Below are positions 45,233 through 54,035 of a DNA stretch of 64,000 bases, piece after piece (position 1 is the stretch's first letter; every line of letters begins with the position of its first letter). Origin of the DNA: Pigmentiphaga sp. H8 (lineage in GTDB: Bacteria > Pseudomonadota > Gammaproteobacteria > Burkholderiales > Burkholderiaceae_B); contig NZ_CP033966.1 of the NCBI RefSeq assembly GCF_003854895.1, positions 2,356,001 through 2,420,000 of the forward strand, read 5' to 3'. A model generated the notes under the pieces. It saw only the letters and a list, made by a program, of their open reading frames with translations. It made no database searches and had not been told where the DNA came from. Both the position numbers and the translations under genes were made by a program.

Positions 45233-46653
45233 CGGGGCGGATCCATGGGCGGGCCGTGGCCCGCCGTTTCGGCGATGCGGCGGGACGCTACGAACGGCAC
45301 GCGGGCTTGCAGCGCGAGGTGGCCGAGGCACTGGCCGCGCGCATCGCCCGCCTGCCGCTGCCGGAGCGCCCGCGCATCCTGGAGATAGGCTGCGGCACGG
45401 GATTCCTGGCCGAGGCGCTGTCACGCCGGCTGGGACCGGCATGCTGGACGCTGACCGACATCTCGCCCGCCATGCTGGAGACCGCGCGGCGCCGCTTGTC
45501 GCTGCCCGGCACCTGCCGTTTCCTGGCCGTGGACGGCGAGCACCCCGACGCGGAACTGGGCGAGTTCGACCTGATCTGTTCCAGCATGGCCGTGCAATGG
45601 TTCGGCGACCTGGATGCCGGCCTGGCGCGGCTGGGCGGATTGCTCGCCGAAGGCGGCTGGATGGCCGTGGCGACGCTGGCCGAGGGCACCTTCGCCGAGT
45701 GGCGGGCGGTGCACGCGGACCATGGCGTGCGCGCCGCGGTTCGCGACTACCCCCGGCCCGCGGACATCGGCGCCGCGCTGCCCGGCCTGCGCCGCCTGAT
45801 GCAGGCCGAGCGGCGGGTGCTGCCGCATCGCGACGGCATGACGTTCCTGCGCGGGCTCAAGGCAATAGGTGCGGATGCGCCCGCGCCGGGGCGCCGGCCG
45901 CTGCCGCCCGCCCTATTCAAGCGGATACTGCACAGTTTCGATACACAGGGGGCAAGCGTGACCTACCATCTGGCCTACGGCACCTGGAGCAAGGGCGAGG
46001 CGCCGCGCGGCGTGTTCGTGACCGGCACCGACACCGGCATCGGCAAGACGCTGGTGTCGGCGGTGCTGGCGCGCGCCTGGCAGGCCGACTATTGGAAGCC
46101 CTTGCAGACCGGCGTGGCGACCGAGCCCGACGACACCGGCACGGTGGCGAGGCTGGCCGGCCTTGCGCCCGAGCGCATCCATGCGCCCCACGCGGTGCTG
46201 CAGGCGCCCTTGTCGCCCTGGGCGGCCGCGCGCGAGGAAGGCGCGGCGCTGAGCGCGGCCGACATCGCGCTTCCCGCCACGCGCGCGCCGCTGGTGGTGG
46301 AGGGCGCCGGCGGACTGCTGGTTCCCATCGACGACCGGGCGACCATGATCGACCTAATCGCACACCTGGGGCTGCCGGTGGTGCTGGTGGCGCGCAGCGC
46401 GCTGGGCACGCTCAATCACACGCTGTTGTCGCTGGAGGCGTTGCGCGCGCGGGGCATCCCGGTGGCGGGCGTGGTGATGAGCGGCGAACCCTCGGCGGGC
46501 AACCGGCTCGGCATCGAACAGTTCGGCAAGGTCCGCGTGCTGGCCGAGATCCCGCGCCTGCCCGCGGTCGATGCCGAAACGGTGGCGGCCCTGGCGCGCG
46601 GCATCGAGCCGCTGGAGCGGATGCTGGAAGCGGCCGGAGCCGCTGGCGCCTGA
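45229..46653 (+). CDS. bioCD: Bifunctional BioC-BioD: malonyl-ACP methyltransferase fused to dethiobiotin synthetase
   Basis: One 474-residue frame joins two biotin enzymes. Residues 1 to about 258 are BioC, an SAM methyltransferase with LEIGCGTGFL (51-60) and the family ending VTYHLAYG. Residues about 260-474 are BioD, starting almost without a linker at GVFVTGTDTGIGKT (P-loop 265-274), with KPLQTG and VEGAGGLLVP. The junction contains no ATG or ribosome site, so a separate BioD is unlikely. The product would act at both the first step and the third step of the pathway. No bioB is encoded nearby. Confidence 0.9.
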   Translation: MTGRIHGRAVARRFGDAAGRYERHAGLQREVAEALAARIARLPLPERPRILEIGCGTGFLAEALSRRLGPACWTLTDISPAMLETARRRLSLPGTCRFLAVDGEHPDAELGEFDLICSSMAVQWFGDLDAGLARLGGLLAEGGWMAVATLAEGTFAEWRAVHADHGVRAAVRDYPRPADIGAALPGLRRLMQAERRVLPHRDGMTFLRGLKAIGADAPAPGRRPLPPALFKRILHSFDTQGASVTYHLAYGTWSKGEAPRGVFVTGTDTGIGKTLVSAVLARAWQADYWKPLQTGVATEPDDTGTVARLAGLAPERIHAPHAVLQAPLSPWAAAREEGAALSAADIALPATRAPLVVEGAGGLLVPIDDRATMIDLIAHLGLPVVLVARSALGTLNHTLLSLEALRARGIPVAGVVMSGEPSAGNRLGIEQFGKVRVLAEIPRLPAVDAETVAALARGIEPLERMLEAAGAAGA

Positions 46654-46662
46654 GGCCGGCCT

Positions 46663-47577
46663 TCAGCGCCTGCCGGTGTCCTGGCCGTACAGCGTGCGCA
46701 CGTGCTTGCGCATGTGCTGGAGATAGGCGCTGACCGCCTGCGGCAGGCGCCGGCGGCCCAGCACGCACACGTCCACGCAGGTCTTGCCCAGGATGGGATG
46801 CGACAGCGGGATGCTGACCAGGTCGCCCGCATCCAGTTCATGGTGGATGGACATGTGCGACAGGATGGTGATGCCGCCCTGGTTGCGCGCGTAGTTCCTC
46901 ATCGCTGCGATGGAGTTGGTCACCATCGCGGGCGCCACCCGCAGGCGTTCGCCGGCGCAGATGGAATCGATCAGCCGGCGTATGCCGAAGTCCGAGGCCG
47001 GCAGCGCCGTGCGGTGATTCAGCATCTCGCGCAGCGATATCGATTTGCGGCGCGCCAGTTCGTGCGTGGGCGCCATCACCGCTTCCAGCGGCGCGGAAAT
47101 GCGCAGGGCGCATTCGATGGCGTCGTGCGGCGTGGGCGTGAAAGCCAGGCCCAGGTCGGCGTCGCCGCAGCTGACCGCGGCCAGGGTGGTTTCCGTGCCC
47201 GCCACCACGATCTCGAAGGTCACGCCTGGATAGCGTTGCTGGAAACCGGCCACGGTCTGCGTGACGAACTCGATCTGGCCTTCGGTGGAATACAGCTTCA
47301 CGTGGCCATTGCGCAGGCCTTTCAATGCCTCGAGTTCGGCCAGCATGCGCCGCTCGCCGTGCAACACTTCCTCGGCGTAGTGCAGGCAGACTTCTCCGGC
47401 GGGCGTCAGGACCACGCCGCGGCTGGAGCGGTCCAGCAGCTTGATGCCCAGTTCGCTCTCCAGGCGCTTGATGTGCTTGCTCAGGGCCGATGGGGCGGTG
47501 TCGAGCCGTTCGGATGCGCGGCGTATGCCCTTGCATACCGCGACTTCATAGAAGCTGGCCAGATCAGCCTGGTTCAT
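46663..47577 (-). CDS. LysR-family regulator of the RidA/Mo-hydroxylase operon
   Basis: A 304-residue LysR protein with its helix-turn-helix at about residues 5-65 (ASFYEVAVCKGIRRASERLDTAPSALSKHIKRLE) and an effector domain. It diverges from the nine-gene catabolic operon beginning with ridA, which it probably activates. A perfect palindrome in the gap (47596-47614) is the likely binding site. It converges with bioCD nine bases apart. Confidence 0.9.
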   Translation of the reverse strand: MNQADLASFYEVAVCKGIRRASERLDTAPSALSKHIKRLESELGIKLLDRSSRGVVLTPAGEVCLHYAEEVLHGERRMLAELEALKGLRNGHVKLYSTEGQIEFVTQTVAGFQQRYPGVTFEIVVAGTETTLAAVSCGDADLGLAFTPTPHDAIECALRISAPLEAVMAPTHELARRKSISLREMLNHRTALPASDFGIRRLIDSICAGERLRVAPAMVTNSIAAMRNYARNQGGITILSHMSIHHELDAGDLVSIPLSHPILGKTCVDVCVLGRRRLPQAVSAYLQHMRKHVRTLYGQDTGRR

Positions 47578-47595
47578 GGATGTTCCCCATACAGG

Positions 47596-47614
47596 TGTTC
47601 TCGATCCGAGAACA
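47596..47614. promoter_or_regulatory. Palindromic LysR operator (T-N11-A) before the ridA operon
   Basis: TGTTCTCGATCCGAGAACA has eight-base perfect arms around a three-base centre and contains the LysR T-N11-A pattern. It lies 19 bases upstream of the LysR start and about 140 before ridA, which suits autoregulation and activation. Confidence 0.6.
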
Positions 47615-47749
47615 TAGTGTGCGTGCCCTTCGTCTTGTTGGGGTGGAGGGATCTATCGATAATTTTTTGGCGCCCGGCAAGGCTGACGCCAAGGTGGCAC
47701 AGCAGCCGGCGGTTCGAGCGTTTCCCGCCAGTCATTATCGAGGCCCCTC

Positions 47750-48130
47750 ATGTCCACAAGCAAGATTTTCATGTCCGATGCCGTCGCCAAACCCAAGGCG
47801 CCGCTCTCGCACGCGGTCGTCGCCGGCGACTTCGTCTTCGTCTCGGGCACGACCCCCTTCGACGCCAACCGCGAGCTGGCGCCGACCTTCTCCGAGCAGA
47901 TGCACCAGGTGATGAAGAATCTCAAGCAGATCCTGGCCGAATGCGACAGCTCGCTCGACAAGGTGGTGAAGGCCAACGTGATCCTGACCGACATCAGCCG
48001 CTTCAACGAGATGAACGAGATCTATCGCAGCTATTTCCAGGAAGGCAAGTTCCCCGCCCGCACCACGATCGAGGCACCCCTGGCGATCGCCGGGATGATG
48101 CTGGAGATCGAGGTCGTGGCGACCCGCTAG
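47750..48130 (+). CDS. RidA-family protein
   Basis: A 126-residue member of the RidA/YjgF superfamily, with VVAGDFVFVSGTTPFDA, the LDKVVKANVILTD strand and the FPARTTIEAPLAI end. Canonical RidA hydrolyses reactive enamines and imines; the arginine typical of the active site is seen in FPARTT. As first gene of a nitrogen- or aromatic-type catabolic operon it may hydrolyse an imine or enamine intermediate, or act as a specialised deaminase as in 2-aminomuconate pathways. This role is inferred. Confidence 0.88.
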   Translation: MSTSKIFMSDAVAKPKAPLSHAVVAGDFVFVSGTTPFDANRELAPTFSEQMHQVMKNLKQILAECDSSLDKVVKANVILTDISRFNEMNEIYRSYFQEGKFPARTTIEAPLAIAGMMLEIEVVATR

Positions 48131-48203
48131 GCAGGCTGGCGGCGCGCGGACCTCGCGTGCCGCCCATGCTTCTTTTCCTCTCTTTTCGCTCAAGGTATCG
48201 AAC

Positions 48204-49211
48204 ATGAAGATGTCGTTGAGTTCATCGCTTTTCGCACGACGCGCCACCGGTGCCGTGCTTGCGTGCGCCGCCGTGGCTTGTGCGGCCTCCGCCACGGCGG
48301 CGGATTCCTATCCCAGCCGTTCCATCAGGATCATCGTGCCCTTCGCCGCCGGCGGCGGCAGCGACGTGACGGCGCGGCTGATCGGCAAGAAGCTGCAGGA
48401 AGCCTACGGCCAGGCCGTGGTGATCGAGAACCAGCCCGGCGCCAGCACCCAGATCGCGACCCGCAACGTGATCCGGTCCGCGCCCGATGGCTATACGCTG
48501 TTGCTGGCGACCACCTCGGTCGTCAACAACGCCCACCTGTATCCCAAGCTCGATTACGACGCCATGAAAGAGCTGGTGCCGGTGGTGGGCATCGTCGACG
48601 TGCCGCCGTTCCTGGCCGTGGGACCCGGCATCAAGGCGACCAACGTCAAGGATTTCATCACCGAGATCAAGGCCAAGGCCGCCACCGAGAAAGGCGTGAC
48701 TTTTGGCTCGGCGGGCCCCGGCAGCACGCTGCACCTGGCTTCCGAATGGCTGATCAAGCAGCTCGGCATCAAGGCCGTGCATTCACCCTACAAGGGCAGC
48801 GGCCCGGCATCGGTGGCATTGGCCCAGGGCGACGTCGATTTCAGTTTCGACAACATCCCGCCGCTGCGCCCCATGGTGGATGCCGGCAAGGTGCGCCTGC
48901 TGATGGTGGGGGCACGCAACCGCTTCCCGAGCACGCCGGCGCTGCCGACCCTGAAGGAATCGGGACTGCCCGACGAGGAACTGTCGAGCTGGTTCATCCT
49001 GATGGCTCCGGCGCAGACCCCGCCCGCCGTGGTGGCGTCGATCAACAGCGAAGTGAACAAGATCCTGAAGAAGCCGGACGTGCGCAGCACGTTGATCGAT
49101 CTGGGGCTTGCGCCCATGGACACGTCGGTGGACGATCTGAAGAAGCGCATGCGCAATGACTTCGACATGTGGGGCGGCATCATCAAGGATGCCAAGGTGA
49201 CGCTGGAGTGA
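48204..49211 (+). CDS. Bug-family tripartite tricarboxylate receptor (third of three)
   Basis: A 335-residue periplasmic receptor with a signal peptide (residues 1 to about 33) and the family pattern YPSRSIRIIVPFAAGGGSDV, VVIENQPGAST and DGYTLL. It lies between ridA and the molybdenum hydroxylase genes; the hydroxylase large-subunit gene starts two bases after its stop. This implies that it binds the carboxylated substrate of the operon before uptake. No dedicated membrane permease is encoded here. Confidence 0.92.
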   Translation: MKMSLSSSLFARRATGAVLACAAVACAASATAADSYPSRSIRIIVPFAAGGGSDVTARLIGKKLQEAYGQAVVIENQPGASTQIATRNVIRSAPDGYTLLLATTSVVNNAHLYPKLDYDAMKELVPVVGIVDVPPFLAVGPGIKATNVKDFITEIKAKAATEKGVTFGSAGPGSTLHLASEWLIKQLGIKAVHSPYKGSGPASVALAQGDVDFSFDNIPPLRPMVDAGKVRLLMVGARNRFPSTPALPTLKESGLPDEELSSWFILMAPAQTPPAVVASINSEVNKILKKPDVRSTLIDLGLAPMDTSVDDLKKRMRNDFDMWGGIIKDAKVTLE

Positions 49212-49213
49212 GC

Positions 49214-51586
49214 ATGGGGGAAAGCAAGGTCGACGGTGGCTACGCCCATATCGGGCGGCCGCTGGTCCGGGTGGAGGATGCCCGCCACCTGGCTGGCGGG
49301 GGCGCCTTCGTGGCGGACATCCAGGCGCCGGGATGCCTGGAAGTAGCGTTCTGCCGCAGCCCGGTGGCCCATGGCCGATTGAAGGGCGTGACGCTGCCGC
49401 CGGAATTGCCGGCCGGCACGTTCTGGACCGCGGCCGACATCGCCGGCCTGGCTTTGCCCATCTACTGCGCGCTGCTGCGTCCGGAATTCAACGGCGCGCC
49501 GTATCCGCTGCTGGCCGACGGCAAGGTGCGCTTTGCCGGCGAGCCGGTGGTGCTGGCGCTGGGCGCGACCCGGACCGAGGCCGAGGAACGCGCCGAGCAG
49601 GTACAGCTGGACATCGAGCCGCTGGCCGCGGTGGTCGATGCCTGGGACGAGGTCGACCACCCGGGCGTGCCGCTGCACGACCACCTGTCCTCCAACCTGG
49701 TCATGCGCATCGGCCGCGCGCTGGGCGATGCGCAGGCCATCATCGACGATCCGGCCGGGCGCGGCCTGCGGCAGGTCACGCGCCGCCTGTCCATGGGCAG
49801 GGTGCTGGCCAGCCCCCTGGAATGCCGGGGCTGCCTGGCCTATCCCGATCCGGCCGGCGGCGTGGTCGTGCACGTGTCCAGCCAGCGGCCGCACCTGATC
49901 CGCACCTTCCTGGCCGAACAGATTCCCGGCCTGACCGAGGCCGACATCCGCGTGGTGGTGCCGGACGTGGGCGGCGGCTTCGGCTCCAAGAGCAATCTTT
50001 ATCCCGAGGAAGTGCTGGTGACCGCGCTGGCCTGGAAGCTGCGGCGGCCGGTGCGCTGGATCGAGGACCGCTACGAGCATTTCGTCGCCAGCAACCACAG
50101 CCGCCAGCACGAGCAGCGCATCACCGCCTATTTCGACGACACGGGCAGGATCCACGCGCTGGACGCGCTGGTGGTGGTGGATGCCGGCGCCTATTCGGCC
50201 AAGACCTCCACCGGGGCGATCGAGGCCAACATGGCCACCAACGTCATGCTCGGGCCCTACGACATCCGCAACTATCGCTTCGAGGCCGTCAGCATCCACA
50301 CCAACAAGAGCCCCCTGGGGCCTTACCGTGGCGTGGGCCGGCCGGGCGGCTGCTTCGCGATGGAGCGCATCATCGAGGAGGTCGCCCGCGAACTGGGCGC
50401 CGACCCGCTGGACGTGCGCCGGGCCAACCTGATCTCGCCGGCGCAGATGCCCTACGTGTCGGCCACCGGACTGGCCTACGACTCGGGCAACTACCGCGAG
50501 GTCGTCGATGCCGCCGGGCGCTTCGTGGCCGAGAACTGGCCCGCCGCGCGGCAGGCCGATGACGGCGGCCGGGTGGGCGTGGGCTATGCGATGCTGGTCG
50601 AGCAGGCCGCGCACGGCGCCGAGGAATGGCGCCGCCGGGGTTCGCCGCTGATCTACGGCCACGAGTCGGCGCGCGCCACGCTGAACATGGACGGCACGCT
50701 GGTCATCGAGGTCGGCACGCTGTCGCACGGGCAGGGGCATTTCACCAGCCTGGCGCAGATCGCGGCCGAGATCACCACGCTGCCGGTCTCGGCGATACGG
50801 ATACGCCAGGGCGATACGTCGGCTGCGCCGTACGGCCTGGGCTCGGTCGCTTCGCGGTCCATCGTGATGGCGGGCGGGGCGGTGGCCATGGCCTGCCGGG
50901 ACATCGTCGGCAAGGCGCGCGCCATCCACGCCGTGCTGCACGAGACGGACGACGCGCAGATCGAGGTGCGCGACGGCGCCTGCATCTCGCCGCAGGGCAC
51001 CATGTCCTTCGGCGACCTGGCCCGGGTTGCCTACGTGGGCGTGAGCAAGCTGCCGCGCTCCATTTCTCCCGGCTTCTCGTTCCAGGCCGACTACCGGCCC
51101 GGCGTCGAGACCGGAACGTTTTCCTACACGCTGCATGCCGCGCGCGTCAGCGTCGACCCGGACACCGGCTTCGTCAGGATCCTGGACTACCTGGTCGTGG
51201 AGGATTGCGGCACCGTGGTCAACCCCCTGATCCTGGACGGCCAGATACGCGGCGGCGTCGCGCAAGGCATCGGCCAGGCCCTGTATGAAGAAATGATCTA
51301 CGACAGCAATGGCCAGCCGCAGACCGTGACCTTCGGCGACTACGCCGTGCCCAGCGCGGTCGAGGTTCCGCCGATTTCCATCCTGCACTTCAGCACCCCG
51401 TCGCCCCATTCCGAGTTCGGCATGAAAGGCATGGGGGAAGGAGGCGCCGTGGCGCCGCCCGCGGCCATCGCCAATGCCGTGCGCGACGCGCTGGCGGAGC
51501 TGGGCGTGGACGTGTGCCGTACGCCCATCACGCCCGACTACCTGCTGCGCCAGCTGCACGAAGCCGGGCAGGGAGGTGCGCGATGA
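49214..51586 (+). CDS. Molybdenum hydroxylase large subunit (xanthine dehydrogenase/CoxL family)
   Basis: A 790-residue molybdopterin-cytosine-dinucleotide-type hydroxylase subunit. It carries GGGFGSK (residues 253-259), the active-site loop LGPYRGVGRPGG and the base Glu742 in GMGEGGAVAPP. The loop is not the AYRCSFR of CO dehydrogenase, so the substrate is most likely an aromatic or N-heteroaromatic compound that gets hydroxylated with water-derived oxygen. It forms an L-M-S complex with the next two genes (ATGA overlap with the FAD subunit). Confidence 0.92.
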   Translation: MGESKVDGGYAHIGRPLVRVEDARHLAGGGAFVADIQAPGCLEVAFCRSPVAHGRLKGVTLPPELPAGTFWTAADIAGLALPIYCALLRPEFNGAPYPLLADGKVRFAGEPVVLALGATRTEAEERAEQVQLDIEPLAAVVDAWDEVDHPGVPLHDHLSSNLVMRIGRALGDAQAIIDDPAGRGLRQVTRRLSMGRVLASPLECRGCLAYPDPAGGVVVHVSSQRPHLIRTFLAEQIPGLTEADIRVVVPDVGGGFGSKSNLYPEEVLVTALAWKLRRPVRWIEDRYEHFVASNHSRQHEQRITAYFDDTGRIHALDALVVVDAGAYSAKTSTGAIEANMATNVMLGPYDIRNYRFEAVSIHTNKSPLGPYRGVGRPGGCFAMERIIEEVARELGADPLDVRRANLISPAQMPYVSATGLAYDSGNYREVVDAAGRFVAENWPAARQADDGGRVGVGYAMLVEQAAHGAEEWRRRGSPLIYGHESARATLNMDGTLVIEVGTLSHGQGHFTSLAQIAAEITTLPVSAIRIRQGDTSAAPYGLGSVASRSIVMAGGAVAMACRDIVGKARAIHAVLHETDDAQIEVRDGACISPQGTMSFGDLARVAYVGVSKLPRSISPGFSFQADYRPGVETGTFSYTLHAARVSVDPDTGFVRILDYLVVEDCGTVVNPLILDGQIRGGVAQGIGQALYEEMIYDSNGQPQTVTFGDYAVPSAVEVPPISILHFSTPSPHSEFGMKGMGEGGAVAPPAAIANAVRDALAELGVDVCRTPITPDYLLRQLHEAGQGGAR

Positions 51587-52431
51587 AGCTTCCGCCTTTC
51601 GCGCTGCACGTGCCGCGCACGCTGGACGAGGCGCTGGCGCTGCGCGCCGCCCTGGGCAGCGATGCCAAGGTCCTGGCCGGCGGGCAGAGCCTATTGCCCA
51701 TGATGCGCTACCGCATGCTGCGCCCCTACGCGCTGATCGATATCACCCGGGTGGAATCACTCGCGCGCCTGGATACCGCGCCGGCCGTGCGCATGGGCGC
51801 GGCCGTCACCCATGCCGACGTCGAGCGGTGCGAGCGGGCGGGTGCGCTGTTCGACCTGCTGCGGGCGCATGCCGCCGAAATCGCCTTCCTGCCGGTGCGC
51901 AGCCGGGGCACCGTGGTCGGCAGCCTGGTCCACGCCGATCCGGCGGGAGACTGGCCGCTGCTGCTGACCGCGCTCGACGCCACGGTGGAACTGGCCAGCC
52001 TGCGGGGACGGCGCGCCGTCGCGCTGCGCGATTTCATTCGCGGCGCCATGGACAGCGACGTGCAGGTGGACGAGATCGCGCTGGCGGCCACGCTGCCCGA
52101 GCGGGCATCGGGCCTCGTCCGGTGGGGGCGGTGCAAGCTCATGCACCGGGCCGGCGAATTCGCCTCGGCCAGCGCATTGGCCCTGCAGGGGGCCGACGGC
52201 CAGTGGGCATGCTGGCTGGGCGCGATCGATCCCGGTCCGCTGGCGCTGCCGGCCACGGCGGCGCGGCTGCCGGCCGCCGGGGGCTTGCTGCCCCCCAGGC
52301 GCGACATCGCGGCCTCAGCCCTGGACGAGATCCTGGCCGCCCGGCCCCACGTCGATCCGCTGGCGGCATCCCGCCACGCGCAGGCGATGGCCCGGGCGGC
52401 CGAACAGGCATGGCAAGGAGTTGCTGCATGA
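51583..52431 (+). CDS. Molybdenum hydroxylase FAD-binding subunit (CoxM-like)
   Basis: A 282-residue FAD subunit of the same hydroxylase. The FAD motifs are KVLAGGQSLLPMM near residue 30 and VVGSLVHADPAGDWP near residue 110, followed by the CO-dehydrogenase flavoprotein C-terminal domain. It passes electrons from the iron-sulfur subunit to an acceptor. It overlaps its neighbours by four bases at both ends. Confidence 0.92.
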   Translation: MKLPPFALHVPRTLDEALALRAALGSDAKVLAGGQSLLPMMRYRMLRPYALIDITRVESLARLDTAPAVRMGAAVTHADVERCERAGALFDLLRAHAAEIAFLPVRSRGTVVGSLVHADPAGDWPLLLTALDATVELASLRGRRAVALRDFIRGAMDSDVQVDEIALAATLPERASGLVRWGRCKLMHRAGEFASASALALQGADGQWACWLGAIDPGPLALPATAARLPAAGGLLPPRRDIAASALDEILAARPHVDPLAASRHAQAMARAAEQAWQGVAA

Positions 52432-52907
52432 ACATCACATTGACCGTGAACGGCCGCGAGACCGGACTCGAGGTCGAACCCTCCGCGGTACTGGCCGACG
52501 TGCTGCGCGAGCAGTGCCGGCAGACCTCCGTGCACCTGGGCTGCGAGCACGGCGTATGCGGCGCCTGCAACGTCATCGTCGACGGCAAGGTGGTGCGTGC
52601 CTGCCTGACCCTGGCGGGCTCGGTGGACGGCTCCTCGGTGACGACGCTGGAAGGGCTGTGCGACGCCAAGGCCGACCGGCTGCGCCGGGCCTTCAGCGAG
52701 TACCACGCCCTGCAATGCGGCTTCTGCACGCCGGGCATGGTCGTGAGCGGGTACGACATCGTGCGCCGCGGCCAGTTGCGTGACGAGCCGGCGATCCGCC
52801 AGTGCCTGTCCGGCAACATCTGCCGCTGCACGGGCTATCACGGCATCGTCGCGGCCGTTGTCGAAGTGGCCAACGAAGAACGACCCACTACCGAGGTGCA
52901 AGCGTGA
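52428..52907 (+). CDS. Molybdenum hydroxylase 2Fe-2S subunit (CoxS-like)
   Basis: A 159-residue protein with two [2Fe-2S] sites: the plant-ferredoxin-type CEHGVCGACNV..C at about residues 41-61 and the helical CGFCTPG..CRCTGY at about 100-140. It carries electrons from molybdenum to FAD. It overlaps the FAD-subunit gene and is followed by a GTG-start gene that overlaps its stop. Confidence 0.94.
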   Translation: MNITLTVNGRETGLEVEPSAVLADVLREQCRQTSVHLGCEHGVCGACNVIVDGKVVRACLTLAGSVDGSSVTTLEGLCDAKADRLRRAFSEYHALQCGFCTPGMVVSGYDIVRRGQLRDEPAIRQCLSGNICRCTGYHGIVAAVVEVANEERPTTEVQA

Positions 52908-53998
52908 AATCCTCCAACCCTTACGGCATCGTCGGCGCGGCCATCGTGCCGCACGCGCCGCAGTTCCTTTCCCTGCCCGAGAGCGAGGACCTCGAGCAGG
53001 TCGCCCGCGTGCGCCGCTCGCTGGAAACGATAGGCGAGCGGCTGCGGGCGCTCGAGCCCGATTGCATCGTCATGGTGTCCAACGACCACGGCGACCACTT
53101 CGTCACCCACGGCGTGCCACCGTTCTGCGTGCATGTGGCCCACGAGGCCGACGGCATGCACAAGCATCGCGGCATGTGGGCCATCGACGGCGACACCGGC
53201 TACGCCCTGGTCCCGGAAATGGAGCGGGCCGGCTTCGACCTGGCGTTCACGATGAACGCCAAGCTGCAGACGGCCTTCACCATTCCCTACGAATTCATGG
53301 GCTTCGGGCGCGACGTGCCGCTGGTGGCCCTGTTCGTCAATGCCTACGTGCCGCCCCAGCCCGGCGGGCGCCGCTGCTACGCCTTCGGCGCCGCCCTGCA
53401 GACCGCCTTGCAGCGCCTGGGCAAGCGGGCGCTGCTGATCGCCAGCGGCGGCCTGTCCCACTACCCGGGCACGGTGCACTATCCGCATCCCGACCTGGAG
53501 ACGGACCAGCGCATCTTCGCCGAGATCCAGGCCGGCCACCTGACGCACCTGCTGAGCTACGACGACTGGGAACTGGACCGCACCGGCAATGTCGAGCTGC
53601 GCGCGCCGCTGATCCTGGCCGGGGCGCTGGGCGAGAACCGGCCGCCGTTCACGGCGCTGCTGGAACCGTCGTGGCATCACATCTATGCGTCGGCGGGATG
53701 GGACCTGACCGAACCCGCGCCGGCGCGCGACCCGCTGCGGTATCCCGCGATGCCGCCGGCACGCGCCAGGCTGGCCGAGGCGGTCCTGACCCTGCGCACG
53801 GGGGCCGAGGCGGCGGAGCGTTTCCTGGACGATCCCGCGGCCTTCTGCCAGCCGTTCGCCCTGGCGGACGACGAGCGCGAGGCGCTGTGCGCCATGCAAT
53901 GGGAGGTCCTGCGCGACCGGTTCAGCATCCATGCCTTGCTGACCTCGGGCGCGGCCATGCAGATCAGCCTGGCCGCCAAGCGCCGCCAGGCCGGATAG
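52904..53998 (+). CDS. Class III extradiol ring-cleavage dioxygenase (LigB-type), fused small domain
   Basis: A 364-residue non-heme iron dioxygenase. The catalytic domain begins GIVGAAIVPHAP and includes VSNDHGDHF, supplying the iron histidines, and LLIASGGLSHYPG. After about residue 280 the chain continues into a helical part (PARARLAEAV..DPAAFCQPFAL) resembling the small LigA subunit, so both subunits of the protocatechuate-4,5-dioxygenase type seem joined, as in gallate dioxygenase. The start is a GTG overlapping the 2Fe-2S gene. It likely opens the ring of the hydroxylated product. Confidence 0.85.
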   Translation: MKSSNPYGIVGAAIVPHAPQFLSLPESEDLEQVARVRRSLETIGERLRALEPDCIVMVSNDHGDHFVTHGVPPFCVHVAHEADGMHKHRGMWAIDGDTGYALVPEMERAGFDLAFTMNAKLQTAFTIPYEFMGFGRDVPLVALFVNAYVPPQPGGRRCYAFGAALQTALQRLGKRALLIASGGLSHYPGTVHYPHPDLETDQRIFAEIQAGHLTHLLSYDDWELDRTGNVELRAPLILAGALGENRPPFTALLEPSWHHIYASAGWDLTEPAPARDPLRYPAMPPARARLAEAVLTLRTGAEAAERFLDDPAAFCQPFALADDEREALCAMQWEVLRDRFSIHALLTSGAAMQISLAAKRRQAG

Positions 53999-54035
53999 AG
54001 ATTCTTCGCTTCATCATTTTCTTCGGATATCGGGT

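Noticed and set aside
46640..46680. Inverted repeat at the bioCD/LysR junction as a bidirectional terminator
   Set aside because: The arms are short and overlap coding sequence, and neither side has a T tract.
48788..51559. A 923-codon antisense frame opposite the molybdenum hydroxylase
   Set aside because: It mirrors the coding strand, has no family motif, and the plus-strand gene has all hydroxylase motifs. The same reasoning excludes the long antisense frames at 9355-11463, 39419-41914 and 61022-63274.
49214..52907. Carbon monoxide dehydrogenase (coxL-coxM-coxS)
   Set aside because: The large subunit lacks the AYRCSFR active-site motif needed for CO oxidation, and ring-hydroxylating and ring-cleaving genes follow.
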